A DNA stretch of 64,000 nt from Cesiribacteraceae bacterium YIM B00369 (GCA_017948555.1 JAFMYY010000011.1:62001-126000); one strand, 5' to 3'. Counted from the stretch's first letter, positions 8,786 to 16,944 are shown. Made by a program: numbers and translations. The notes: generated from the sequence alone by a model not told the origin.

Positions 8786-9613
8786 TTATTTGTTTTCTTT
8801 CTGAAGTGCTGCATATAACTGTTCCAGGAACAGGGCAACCTCATCAGTATCGTTAAGGCGGTAAGAGGCCGCTGTTTGTTCTCCGTGAGACCCCACTAAA
8901 ATTCCTGTTCCATCGGCCTCAATTGCTTCAAGGGCATCTTCGTCTGTGGCGTCGTCGCCAATAAATAGCGGTGTATACTGTTCCTCATTAAGGTTAAGGG
9001 CATCGAGTAGCCAGCGGATTGCCCTGCCCTTATGCCAGTCAATGTCAGGCTTAAGCTCCAGTATCATTTTTCCGCCGCCTTTCTTCAGGTTATCATGCTG
9101 TTCCAGCTCTTCGTAAACCGCAGATTTTACGGCAGGTACTTCTTCTTCTGCCACGTTCCTGAAGTGGACGGCAATGGCATACTTTTTACGCTCCACCCGC
9201 GCACCGCTGATTGTTTTTAATTTTTCCAGAAGGTTTTTTTCAGCCTTATCCAGTGCGGGAAGGGCCTGTACGCCGCCCTCGTACTGCATTTCAAGCCCGT
9301 CAGGGCCGGTAATATCAAAGCCATGGCTGCCTGCATATATAAGGTTTTCCAGGTTTACTTTTCCTTTAACATCTGCCCTGTCGCGGCCACTCACCAGTGC
9401 CACGGTATAATCCTTAGCCAGTTGTTGAATTATAGCCCTGGCTTTATCGGAAAGGATGGCATCCTCAGGGTTTTTTACTATAGGTGACAAAGTGCCATCA
9501 TAGTCAAGAAAGAAGGCTGGTTTCCTGTTACCGATTGTCCGGATGATTTCGCCAATCGTATCGATGGCATGTGGTAATGTTTCCGGATCTTTTCTCATGT
9601 TGATCTTATCCAT
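8786..9613 (-). CDS. otsB: Trehalose-6-phosphate phosphatase
   Basis: A 275-residue HAD-superfamily phosphatase with DYDGTLSPI (nucleophile D37, general acid D39), SGRDRADV, the glycine-rich LIYAGSHGFDI that is diagnostic of OtsB, a cap region with KKYAIAVHFRN and ILELKPDIDWHKGRA, and the acidic motif FIGDDATDEDAL. It removes phosphate from trehalose 6-phosphate to make the osmoprotectant trehalose. The synthase otsA is not in the window. First gene of a probable otsB-pfkB operon; starts at the ATG at 9613, with an in-frame alternative five codons in. Confidence 0.92.
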   Translation of the reverse strand: MDKINMRKDPETLPHAIDTIGEIIRTIGNRKPAFFLDYDGTLSPIVKNPEDAILSDKARAIIQQLAKDYTVALVSGRDRADVKGKVNLENLIYAGSHGFDITGPDGLEMQYEGGVQALPALDKAEKNLLEKLKTISGARVERKKYAIAVHFRNVAEEEVPAVKSAVYEELEQHDNLKKGGGKMILELKPDIDWHKGRAIRWLLDALNLNEEQYTPLFIGDDATDEDALEAIEADGTGILVGSHGEQTAASYRLNDTDEVALFLEQLYAALQKENK

Positions 9614-9995
9614 TTCGCTTTTTAATTCAGTTAATTTGTTTAATGCTATGCTGGCCCCATAGTTATTCAGTGCCTCATCATCTTCCCGGAAGTTATTTCT
9701 TCTGTAGATTAATGTTCTCTTTCCGGATTGGCTGCTTTAAAACTAAAAGAATTGGTTAGCCGCATAGCAGGTATAAAAATTTAAAAAATATTTTGCTGAA
9801 ACTTCAGCTCTTTTGTTGTGCAGGAACTGAAGGATGAACACCAAAAAATACGTATTATCTCTTTCTAACCCAAATAAGACTTAAAAGTTAAAGTCCGGCA
9901 AATGATACTTTGCAAATGGCGGGAGGGTAAAAAAGGCCGGATAACTGCCGGTTTGCTTTGGTTTTTTTTAATATTAAGGTTTTATTAAAACCGGT
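9614..9995. other. 382-base divergent intergenic region, otsB / GNAT gene
   Basis: Holds the promoters of two diverging genes. On the plus strand GATACTTTGC near 9906-9915 is a poor TAnnTTTG match. I see no hairpin, repeat or additional gene. Confidence 0.35.
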
Positions 9996-10403
9996 ATGAA
10001 AATAACAATCTCAGATACCCGCTCTGTTCCGCAGGAAGATATATTGGCTCTATATAAAGCTAACAGGTGGTCGGCGGCAGAAAAACCCGGGGAGCTTTAC
10101 AGGGGGCTGATGAATTCCCATTCGCTTTTTACTGCCCGGGATGGTGAAAAACTGGTGGGTTTGGGGAATGCCATTTCCGACGGCTTCCTTGTGGTGTATT
10201 ATCCTCACCTGCTGGTGCATCCTCAATATCAGGGGATGGGCATTGGTAAAATGATTATGGCAGAGATGCAAAAAATATATAGTCATTTTCATATGCAGAT
10301 ACTTACCTCCGATGGAAAATCAGCAGAATTTTATGAAAAGTGCGGTTTTAAAAAAGCAGGGCAAACACAGCCTATGTGGATTTACAGTGGTAATGAGCAT
10401 TAG
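9996..10403 (+). CDS. GNAT family N-acetyltransferase
   Basis: A 135-residue single-domain acetyltransferase. The acetyl-CoA-binding motif A is clear: LLVHPQYQGMGIGKMIMAEM (Q/RxxGxG/A type) near residues 69-88, followed by the motif B pattern SAEFYEKCGFKKAG near residues 109-122. It should transfer acetyl from acetyl-CoA to an amine; substrate unknown. The Nudix gene follows 64 bases downstream on the same strand. Confidence 0.85.
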   Translation: MKITISDTRSVPQEDILALYKANRWSAAEKPGELYRGLMNSHSLFTARDGEKLVGLGNAISDGFLVVYYPHLLVHPQYQGMGIGKMIMAEMQKIYSHFHMQILTSDGKSAEFYEKCGFKKAGQTQPMWIYSGNEH

Positions 10404-10467
10404 TAATAAATAATTGTTGCGGGGTACCCCGGGGTTAAATAAAACAATAAAGATCAGAGTGTAAAAT

Positions 10468-11010
10468 ATGAAGTGGAAAACATTAGAGTCTGAATACCTG
10501 TTCCGGGACCGCTGGCTTACAGTGCGAAAGGACAGAGTGCAGCTGCCGGAGGGGCCGGTAATCCCAAATTATTATGTACTGGAATACCCTGACTGGATTA
10601 GTGTAACAGGCATAACCAAAAATGGTGAATTTATTCTGGTAAAACAGTACCGGCATGGGATTGGAAAGGTTTCTTACGAGCTTTGCGGTGGTATGGCTGA
10701 TCCTGAAGATGCCTCTCCCCTGGAGACAGCTAAAAGAGAAATGCTGGAAGAAACAGGTTATGGAAACGGGAATTGGGAGGAATATATGGTTATATCGGCC
10801 AACCCCGGTATCCTGTCTAACTTAACCTACTGCTATCTTGCTACAGATCTTGAGCTTATAAGGGAGCCTGAACTTGATGAGACGGAGCAGCTGACGGTGC
10901 ATCTTTTTTCTTTAGAGGAAGTTAAAAAAATGCTCCTCCAAAACGAATTTCTGCAGGCGCTCCATGCGGCTCCGCTCTGGAAGTATATGGCTCAAAATGC
11001 AAAATTTTAA
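10468..11010 (+). CDS. Nudix hydrolase, ADP-ribose pyrophosphatase-like
   Basis: A 180-residue protein with the Nudix box GGMADPEDASPLETAKREMLEETGY (about residues 75-99), holding the REmLEETG metal-binding core. The upstream ILVKQYRHGIGKVSYELCGG stretch is typical of the ADP-ribose/nucleoside-diphosphate-sugar branch (NudF-like), in which a beta strand carrying QYR precedes an E..GG motif. It probably cleaves a nucleoside diphosphate linked to another group; the exact substrate cannot be read from the sequence. Confidence 0.87.
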   Translation: MKWKTLESEYLFRDRWLTVRKDRVQLPEGPVIPNYYVLEYPDWISVTGITKNGEFILVKQYRHGIGKVSYELCGGMADPEDASPLETAKREMLEETGYGNGNWEEYMVISANPGILSNLTYCYLATDLELIREPELDETEQLTVHLFSLEEVKKMLLQNEFLQALHAAPLWKYMAQNAKF

Positions 11011-11072
11011 AGCACCGGTTGCCACTTCTGCACGCCAGGTTCGGGAAGGGTGCGCTCCATAATGGGGATAAT

Positions 11073-11105
11073 AAAAAAGCCTCCTGCTGTAGTTTAAAGG
11101 CTTTT
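11073..11105 (+). terminator. Candidate terminator downstream of the Nudix gene
   Basis: AAAAAAGCCT (from 11073) pairs with AGGCTTTT (11098-11105) across a 15-base loop. The A/T-rich arms would act as tail on both strands. A wider inverted repeat (AAGCCTC...GAGGCTT) overlaps it. Confidence 0.45.
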
Positions 11106-11192
11106 ACCTGTGCTACTGCAAGAGGCTTATTTGTTTTCGTTCACCATGTTTTTTTTACCATTGGTGGGGTTTAAGATGGTACACTCTTCATT

Positions 11193-11483
11193 TTATTTAC
11201 TGCTTTTATCTTCAGGGGCTTTTACCTGCTCATTCAGGATCTGGTTCTTTACCCTTTGCTTTTCGGTGCCAATTTCGCTTACACTCTGGCGGTCCAGCCG
11301 GCCATTGGTGCTGACGTTCGATCTTTGGTCTCCCCCATCGCTGGCGTGGCTGGTTTTGCCGCTTGCGCTGCCTTTATCCACATCTGCAGGACTTTGTTTA
11401 TCAGATATTTTATTCTGCAAACTTGCATTATCAGGTTGGCGCTTTTGGTCTTCAACTGGTTTGTTTTTATTTAAATCTGCCAT
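11193..11483 (-). CDS. Small disordered polar protein, unknown
   Basis: A 96-residue protein rich in Lys, Asp, Ser, Asn and Gln and lacking any hydrophobic core (MADLNKNKPVEDQKRQPDN to EQVKAPEDKSSK). Predicted disordered and soluble. It stands alone between convergent genes, in the same neighbourhood as the 71-residue disordered protein and the SPW proteins. Upstream, CGTATAC appears on the coding strand about 40 bases before the start, a partial match to the possible shared ECF-type -10 element. A longer frame on the opposite strand of the same bases looks like a shadow: it encodes a random hydrophobic mix. Confidence 0.6.
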   Translation of the reverse strand: MADLNKNKPVEDQKRQPDNASLQNKISDKQSPADVDKGSASGKTSHASDGGDQRSNVSTNGRLDRQSVSEIGTEKQRVKNQILNEQVKAPEDKSSK

Positions 11484-11573
11484 AATATTCTAAAATTTTA
11501 TAGTTTCAATCTGTTTATGTATACGGGCGAACTTTAAAATGGATATCGCCCTCATTTGTCAGAGGATGATGGT

Positions 11574-11614
11574 TTATAAATAAAACAGCCGGAAGCATTA
11601 CGTTTCCGGCTGTT
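11574..11614 (-). terminator. Terminator downstream of the first SPW-repeat gene
   Basis: A perfect 11-bp inverted repeat (AACAGCCGGAA 11584-11594, TTCCGGCTGTT 11604-11614) with a 9-base loop; on the minus strand the stem runs into a TTTTATTTAT tract. Confidence 0.8.
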
Positions 11615-11657
11615 AATTATAAACTACTTTCTCTCTCTTTCTCTTGTGTTTTATGCT

Positions 11658-12059
11658 TTATGCATGGCTTTCTCTGTGGCTATGCGCACGGTCATGTCTG
11701 TGAGCTTCTTCTGTGGAAGAAATAGTATGTGTACATAATGCAGCGCCAATTTCAGCCAGACCTAAGATAAGGTGCGGAAGATATACATAATCCGCAAAAC
11801 CAAATATCCATGGTGAAGCAGCAAGAAAACCACCTGCAAATCCGTCAATCCATAAGTGTGTAATCATTGGTAACTTTCTGCTTGCGCTATACTCGTAATC
11901 GGTAATTAAACTATACAGGATAGTGCCGGCACCTAATACAACCGGAATCCAGGTTTCAAGTCCGCCGTCAGCGAAGTTAAAAATCCAGGGAGTGGCTATT
12001 AAAACGGCACCCATTAAATAGTCTAATATTGCGTGGGCCTTTGTTGATATAAATCTCAT
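11658..12059 (-). CDS. SPW-repeat membrane protein with His-rich tail
   Basis: A 133-residue protein with four hydrophobic helices arranged as an internal repeat. Each half carries a P-W motif (ATPWIFNFAD near residue 22, ASPWIFGFAD near residue 81), which defines the SPW family (PF03779). The function of the family is not established. The last 20 residues (EEAHRHDRAHSHRESHA) contain five His and may bind metal; the paralogue at 13.1 kb lacks this tail. A candidate ECF-type promoter lies 59 bases upstream and a strong terminator downstream, so it is monocistronic. Confidence 0.88.
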   Translation of the reverse strand: MRFISTKAHAILDYLMGAVLIATPWIFNFADGGLETWIPVVLGAGTILYSLITDYEYSASRKLPMITHLWIDGFAGGFLAASPWIFGFADYVYLPHLILGLAEIGAALCTHTISSTEEAHRHDRAHSHRESHA

Positions 12060-12117
12060 GGCTTTTGTGTTTAAAGGTTTAAAAAATATTAAAAAATAAT
12101 TCTTTTGATTGTAAGAG

Positions 12118-12147
12118 CTTATACGGATCCTATTTTAAATGTTTTCA
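12118..12147 (-). promoter_or_regulatory. Possible ECF-type promoter of the first SPW gene
   Basis: Read on the minus strand: TGAAAAC (12147-12141), 15-base spacer, CGTATAAG (12125-12118), 59 bases before the start codon. The -35-like TGAAAAC is identical to that before the 71-residue gene, and CGTATAAG is identical to that before the second SPW gene. Confidence 0.45.
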
Positions 12148-12449
12148 TTACAGAGAAAAAATTTTAAAAAACATTCAAATGGATGATGTTAATAGGGTAA
12201 AAATACTTTTAAGGATAGGTAGAGTGGAATCTATTATTTGAAGTTATACCTTTAAAATACAAAAAATGATTGTTTAAACAAGGGTGGGTCGTGTGGTATT
12301 GCTGAACAAAAATGATATTCAGGGGTTTTTCTGCATTTAAAGATAAATAAAGTGAAGGTGGTGCTATTTTAAAAGGCCAAAAACTCTTTCCAGCCCAATG
12401 ATCCGCCGGGTTTTGAACGGAAGTTTTTAGCCGGAAAATTGTAAAGCAC

Positions 12450-12457
12450 TATATTTG
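12450..12457 (+). promoter_or_regulatory. Bacteroidota -7 promoter element of the GreA-like gene
   Basis: TATATTTG is an exact TAnnTTTG match 27 bases before the start codon. The -33 position (TTTTAG around 12425-12430) is a weaker match to TTTG. Confidence 0.45.
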
Positions 12458-12483
12458 GTGGTGATCATATTTAAACCTGCATA

Positions 12484-12948
12484 ATGGGAAATTCAAGGAT
12501 TGATATAAAAATTAAACTTCATGCTCTTTGTCTGGAGCTGTTGAATGAAAAAATAAAGGAATCCAGGGAGGTTATTGAAGAGATACAGCAGGCGGCAAAC
12601 CAGGAAACAAAAAGCAGTGCCGGAGATAAGTACGAAACAGGCAGGGCTATGCTGCAGCAGGAGCAGGATAAATACGGCAGACAACTGATGGAAGCCCTAA
12701 AGCAAAAGGGAGTATTTGATCAGCTGAAACCCGAAGCAGAATTGAATAAAGTACAGCCGGGTTGCCTGGTATTTACCAGTGGCGGTTCCTTTTATGTTGC
12801 AGCCAGCCTGGGTTCCGTCCGGCTGGACAGTACGGAATATGTGGTCATTTCTTCTGCGGCGCCACTTTATAAACACTTAAGTGGCATGCAGGAGGGGGAG
12901 GAGGCCACTTTTAACGGGAGGAAGTTCAGGATTGAAGCGGTGGTGTAA
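12484..12948 (+). CDS. GreA/GreB-like protein of unknown role
   Basis: A 154-residue soluble protein. Residues about 10-85 form a charged helical hairpin (ELLNEKIKESREVIEEIQQ, then SSAGDKYETGRAMLQQEQ), and residues about 92-154 a small beta domain (VQPGCLVFTSGGSFYVAAS...GEEATFNGRKFRIEAVV). This resembles the coiled-coil plus FKBP-like fold of transcript-cleavage factors; similar Bacteroidota proteins are often mislabelled 3-oxoacyl-ACP synthase. Whether it reaches into RNA polymerase cannot be judged from sequence. It shares a bidirectional terminator with the convergent SPW gene. Confidence 0.65.
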   Translation: MGNSRIDIKIKLHALCLELLNEKIKESREVIEEIQQAANQETKSSAGDKYETGRAMLQQEQDKYGRQLMEALKQKGVFDQLKPEAELNKVQPGCLVFTSGGSFYVAASLGSVRLDSTEYVVISSAAPLYKHLSGMQEGEEATFNGRKFRIEAVV

Positions 12949-12998
12949 ATAAAAGTTTGTTAAGGTTATATTTATTAAATCAGCACAGGATTGCTTTC

Positions 12999-13041
12999 AA
13001 ACATTAAAGCCGGATTTATGGAAAATCCGGCTTTAATGTTT
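12999..13041. terminator. Bidirectional terminator, perfect 19-bp stem
   Basis: The arms 12999-13017 and 13023-13041 are exact reverse complements (core AAAGCCGGATTT) around a 5-base loop. The outer AAA/TTT ends serve as tails on both strands, between the convergent GreA-like and SPW genes. Confidence 0.88.
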
Positions 13042-13062
13042 TGTGGCAGAAATGAGTCTGCT

Positions 13063-13443
13063 CTATTGAATATGCTCCGGCTCACGCTGGCCTGAGGTTT
13101 CTGTTTTGGTAAACAGGGCTGATCCTATCTCAAGAACACCAAGGATTACATGAGGTAAGTAAACCTCACTGGCAAAGCCAAATAGCCAGGGTGAGAGTGC
13201 AAGGAACAAACCACCCGCTGCATCCATCCACAAATGAGCAGTCATTGAAAGTCCTCTTATTGCCCCCCATTCGTAATTTGTAAAAATGCTGTAAGCAGCC
13301 ACCGCGACTCCTGCAAGAATTGGGATAACTGATTCAGGATGGGTGCCAATATCTACAAAACCAAACAGCCAGGGTGTTGCAATCAATAGCAGGGCCAGAG
13401 AATAATCTAAAATTCCATGTATGCTTGTTGAAATAAATTTCAT
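13063..13443 (-). CDS. SPW-repeat membrane protein (second copy)
   Basis: A 126-residue, four-helix protein and clear paralogue of the one at 11.7 kb: shared KFISTxxHxILDY start, ATPWLFGFVD (about residue 22) and LSPWLFGFAS (about residue 81), and the same overall length. Its tail (TKTETSGQREPEHIQ) lacks the His-rich end. A candidate ECF-type promoter lies 46 bases upstream with the same CGTATAAG as its paralogue. The family function is unknown; co-regulation with other stress-type genes here is inferred from the promoter match only. Confidence 0.87.
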   Translation of the reverse strand: MKFISTSIHGILDYSLALLLIATPWLFGFVDIGTHPESVIPILAGVAVAAYSIFTNYEWGAIRGLSMTAHLWMDAAGGLFLALSPWLFGFASEVYLPHVILGVLEIGSALFTKTETSGQREPEHIQ

Positions 13444-13759
13444 GGTGTAAAATTTTCAGGTTAAAAAAACCGGTTTACCTTTTCTTCACTTATACGAAAA
13501 TCTTTATTTAAGTTATGCGTGCTGGTAAAAAACTGCAAATCAGATAGTTATTTGTTGCTTCGGTTCGCTCTTTGCCACCATTGCTCCTGGCTGTGCTTTC
13601 CGGAGTTAATAGCGCCTCTGCCTCTTTGATAAAATATTTAATAAAAATTTTTACTGAAAATTATAACCGCGAAGGTCGGGTTCAGTTGAAGTATTAAGAT
13701 TGAATGAAACAGTTTAATACTTTGAAATTCAGTGTTTTAACAATTAAATAATTTAAAGC
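13444..13759. other. 316-base divergent intergenic region, SPW gene / gap
   Basis: Contains the possible ECF-type promoter of the SPW gene. Near gap, TTTAATACTTTGAAA (about 13712-13726) is close to a Bacteroidota -7 element. No gene or hairpin seen. Confidence 0.4.
13489..13518 (-). promoter_or_regulatory. Possible ECF-type promoter of the second SPW gene
   Basis: Read on the minus strand: GCATAAC (13518-13512), 15-base spacer, CGTATAAG (13496-13489), 46 bases before the start codon. Confidence 0.42.
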
Positions 13760-14767
13760 ATGGCAAATGTTGCAATAAACGGACTGGGGAGGATAGGAAG
13801 AGCTGCCCTTAAGGTAATAATGGAAACTGATGAGCTGAACCTGGTGGCAGTAAATGATCTGGTGCCGGCAGATAATCTGGCTTACCTGCTCAGATATGAT
13901 ACCGTTTATGGCCGCTACCATAAAACAGTCGAAGCAAAGGACGATGCTCTTATTATTGATGGTAAGCACTATAAAGTGTTTGATAAAAAGGATCCGGCAG
14001 AATTGCCATGGAAAGAGCTGGATATAGATTTGGTCTTTGAATGTTCAGGTGTGTTTGCTACACGCGAAGATCTTGAAAAACACCTTAAAGCGGGTGCTAA
14101 AAAAGTAATTCTTTCGCAGCCCGCCAAAAGCGACGATATTACCACTATAGTATATGGCGTTAATGCCTGGGATGAACAGGATGATATTATATCATGCGCC
14201 AGCTGTACCACCAATTGTGTTTCGCCGGTAATGGAAATTATAAACCGCCGGATAGGGGTAAAGAAGGCAAACATGACGACTGTTCATGCCTACACCTCCA
14301 GCCAGAGCCTGGTTGACGGGCCTCATAAAAAAGCCAGAAGAGGGCGTGCAGCGGCGGCTAACTTTGTACCCACCACCACAGGCGCGGCAATTGCTGCGGC
14401 CAAAGCAGTGCCGGAAATTGAAGGCAGGTTCGATGGTGCAGCTATCAGAGGGCCTGTACCTGTAGGCTCTATTGCTGATATTAACATTGTAACAGAACGT
14501 GAAACATCTGTTGAGGAGATTAATAACATATTCAGGGAAGAAGCGCAAAGCGAACGTTATAAGGGTATTTTAGGTGCCTCCGACGATGAGCTGGTATCGT
14601 CTGACATTATACAGGATTCCCGCCCGTCGGTGGTTGACCTGAGCATGACTCAGGTTGTAGGTGGCGACCTTATAAAAGTAATGAGCTGGTACGATAACGA
14701 GTGGGGCTATGTAAACCAGATGGTGCGCGAAGCCAGGCATGTACTGAATATGGTACACGCCGAATAA
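13760..14767 (+). CDS. gap: Glyceraldehyde-3-phosphate dehydrogenase, type I
   Basis: A 335-residue enzyme with the NAD-binding GLGRIGRAA motif (residues 8-16), D33 in AVNDL, which favours NAD over NADP, the catalytic SCASCTTNC with nucleophile C149, and H176 in TTVHAYT. It catalyses the reversible oxidative phosphorylation of glyceraldehyde 3-phosphate. The segment after H176 (SSQSLVDGPHKKARRGRAAAANFVPTTTGAA) differs from the common NDQRxLDxxHxDxRRARAA form, marking a divergent subgroup; a second gap gene elsewhere would not be surprising. Monocistronic, with a hairpin terminator 110 bases downstream. Confidence 0.93.
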   Translation: MANVAINGLGRIGRAALKVIMETDELNLVAVNDLVPADNLAYLLRYDTVYGRYHKTVEAKDDALIIDGKHYKVFDKKDPAELPWKELDIDLVFECSGVFATREDLEKHLKAGAKKVILSQPAKSDDITTIVYGVNAWDEQDDIISCASCTTNCVSPVMEIINRRIGVKKANMTTVHAYTSSQSLVDGPHKKARRGRAAAANFVPTTTGAAIAAAKAVPEIEGRFDGAAIRGPVPVGSIADINIVTERETSVEEINNIFREEAQSERYKGILGASDDELVSSDIIQDSRPSVVDLSMTQVVGGDLIKVMSWYDNEWGYVNQMVREARHVLNMVHAE

Positions 14768-14879
14768 AGTGCAGGTAAGTTAATGTGCTGATGTGCCGGC
14801 AAGGGCAAATTAAAATCACGCTAACCGGCTGAAACTTTTGCAGGTTAAAAGTATTATTAAGATAAGTGTTGTCAGAAAG

Positions 14880-14917
14880 GCCTGTCGGAATTTATCATCC
14901 GGCGGGCTTTTCGTTTT
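14880..14917 (+). terminator. Terminator between gap and the convergent helicase gene
   Basis: A 9-bp stem GCCTGTCGG (14880-14888) / CCGGCGGGC (14899-14907), with two G-U pairs on the plus strand, is followed by TTTTCGTTTTT. Pairing is weaker on the minus strand. Confidence 0.75.
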
Positions 14918-14945
14918 TGTATACAATGCTGCTTTTAAGCAGAGG

Positions 14946-16196
14946 CTATTTTCTTTTCTTTCCCTTCTTTCCCGGTTTCCTGGATTCCTGCTCCTGTTCG
15001 GCTTCGCGCATTAAAGATTTCCAGTTGTCGTTTACATCTTCAGTAAGGTCGAGGGTTTCGGCGTATTCAGCCTTATCAATGTCCAGTACTCTTACTTTCC
15101 TGCCCAGGAACTCTTCTACTTCCATCAGTATTTCTTTTTCCTCGGGGCTGCAGAACGAAATAGCGGTACCTTTATGGATGCCCCGCCCTGTACGGCCTAC
15201 GCGGTGCACATAATTCTCGGCCTGGTCGGGCAGGTCGTAATTAATCACATATTCCACATTAGGAATGTCAATACCCCTGGCACTTACATCGGTGGCAATA
15301 AGAATGTTGGCCTCCCCTTTTTTAAACTGCTTAAGCACCTCCAGCCGGTCTTTTTGCTCCTTACCTCCATGGATAGTAATGGATTTTAATCCTACTCTTT
15401 CCATGGCTTTAGCCACCCGCTCTGCCCTTACCTTGGTACGTACAAAAATAAGTATCTTACTTTCGGGGTGCTCTTTTATTATGCGCTCCAGGAAGAAACG
15501 CTTGTCGTCCATTTCAATAAAGGCGACAGCATGGGAAACATTTTTCGATACCCTGTCTTTAGGAGAGATCTGGATGCGGATGGCTCTTTCAACCAGGGAG
15601 TAAGCCAGCTTTTTAATCTCCTCATTTATGGTGGCGGAAATGAAAAGCGTCTGCCGCTTTTGTGGCAGGTGGTGAATGAGCTGGCGGATGTCTTTAATAA
15701 AGCCCAGGGCAAGCATGTGGTCGGCTTCATCCAGGATCAGGATCTCCACCCTGTTCAGTTTTATGAAGCCCTGGCTCACCAGGTCGAACATGCGGCCGGG
15801 TGTGGCTACAAGAATATCAATTCCCTTCTCCAGCCGGGCAATTTGCGGCCCCTGCTCCACCCCGCCAAATACGCTGAAAGTTTTAACCTTTGTGTACTTG
15901 CCAATGGCTTCAAAAACTTCGGTAATCTGGATCGCCAGCTCACGGGTAGGTACCATTACCAGGCACTTAATGCCATCGGGGCGGCTTTGGGCTGTTTTCC
16001 TTTCGTGCAGGAGGTGCAGAACGGGAATGGCAAAAGCGGCTGTTTTTCCTGTGCCCGTCTGGGCAATAGCTAACACATCTTCGCCATTTAAAATAGGGGG
16101 AATGGCTTTATACTGAATGTCAGTAGGTCTTTTAAAGCCTGAAATATCAAGGCTCTTCTTTATCAGAGGGGAAATGTGGTAGTCTTCAAATTTCAT
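14946..16196 (-). CDS. DEAD-box ATP-dependent RNA helicase (RhlE-like)
   Basis: A 416-residue helicase with every DEAD-box motif in order: Q motif (GFKRPTDIQ), AQTGTGKT, PTRELA, ATPGRM, DEAD, SAT, IFVRTK, ATDVSARGIDIP and HRVGRTGR. The C-terminal extension is short and basic (RKPGKKGKKRK), as in RhlE-type enzymes, and probably gives non-specific RNA binding. It should unwind short RNA duplexes in ribosome assembly or mRNA turnover. DEAD-box proteins of this kind are often cold-induced, but no such element is visible here. Confidence 0.93.
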   Translation of the reverse strand: MKFEDYHISPLIKKSLDISGFKRPTDIQYKAIPPILNGEDVLAIAQTGTGKTAAFAIPVLHLLHERKTAQSRPDGIKCLVMVPTRELAIQITEVFEAIGKYTKVKTFSVFGGVEQGPQIARLEKGIDILVATPGRMFDLVSQGFIKLNRVEILILDEADHMLALGFIKDIRQLIHHLPQKRQTLFISATINEEIKKLAYSLVERAIRIQISPKDRVSKNVSHAVAFIEMDDKRFFLERIIKEHPESKILIFVRTKVRAERVAKAMERVGLKSITIHGGKEQKDRLEVLKQFKKGEANILIATDVSARGIDIPNVEYVINYDLPDQAENYVHRVGRTGRGIHKGTAISFCSPEEKEILMEVEEFLGRKVRVLDIDKAEYAETLDLTEDVNDNWKSLMREAEQEQESRKPGKKGKKRK

Positions 16197-16494
16197 AATA
16201 TCGCAGATTTCCGTTCAGGAAAAGAAAAAATAAAGAGCTGCCAAAGGCTTTAACTACAGGCATGCTCCCATAAAATTTCAGTTACAGAGGGTATTGCAAA
16301 GATACAAACTAATTACGAACCCTGAACAGAATTAAGCGCTCTCCTGATAAATTATGGGCAACTCCTCCATACTTAAAGCGATACTGCACTGAAAGTATCC
16401 CCTTCTTTTTTAAGGCTGCTTTCCCATCCTTTTTTAAACCACTTCATAATATTTTCGTTTTTTGATTTTCTCCCTCTTTTCTGCATTCTTCAGC

Positions 16495-16944
16495 TTACCT
16501 TAAACTAAAGCCGGGGAAATTATATAAGGGTCCGTAAAGGGCCTGTATATACCGGAAATACCAGTACAGCTGGTAATTGAGCTCCACCGGGTAATCAATG
16601 GCGGGGTCATAATTTATCCGGTTTTCGAAAGGATAGTTCCTGTGGTTATAGTAAAGCTGCTGGTTAACCTTTTCATTCCAGGCAATTACATAGCGCTCAT
16701 TCCAGGTTTGGTAGTAGGCAGGGGAATAAAATCCCGGGGATTGCGCATTTGTGACAAACCAGCTCCGGAAGCCCGGATCAATAATAATCAGTTCAAATTC
16801 TTCCTCCTCACTCTCCTGCTGATTAACCAGGTTTGGGGAAGCCGGTTTATCAGTAACGCCTCGCCCTCCTCCCGCACAGGCAGCAAGTATGCTAAAGCAC
16901 AGGACCGGCAGCACCTGCTTTATATATTTATAGGGTTGTGTCAT
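16495..16944 (-). CDS. DUF6146 family lipoprotein
   Basis: A 149-residue lipoprotein: signal peptide with lipobox ILAAC (Cys 23), an acidic linker, then the Bacteroidota-specific domain FELIIIDPGFRSWFVTNAQSPGFYS and YYQTWNERYVIAWNEKV, rich in aromatic residues. This pattern fits DUF6146. No function is known. GGGRG follows the Cys, unlike the acidic surface-export signal of the two larger lipoproteins in this window, so it may face the periplasm. Monocistronic by context. Confidence 0.8.
   Translation of the reverse strand: MTQPYKYIKQVLPVLCFSILAACAGGGRGVTDKPASPNLVNQQESEEEEFELIIIDPGFRSWFVTNAQSPGFYSPAYYQTWNERYVIAWNEKVNQQLYYNHRNYPFENRINYDPAIDYPVELNYQLYWYFRYIQALYGPLYNFPGFSLR

Larger units (their letters stand above)
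12060..12483. other. 424-base divergent intergenic region, SPW gene / GreA-like gene
   Basis: Contains the possible ECF-type promoter of the SPW gene (12118-12147, minus strand) and, near the other end, TATATTTG (12450-12457), a perfect match to the Bacteroidota -7 element TAnnTTTG for the plus-strand gene. The middle is AT-rich with no gene or hairpin that I can support. Confidence 0.5.

Noticed and set aside
11110-11493. 127-codon plus-strand frame over the 96-residue disordered protein gene
   Set aside because: It encodes a random Leu/Phe/Ser-rich mix, while the opposite strand gives a polar, plausible protein with a suitable start.
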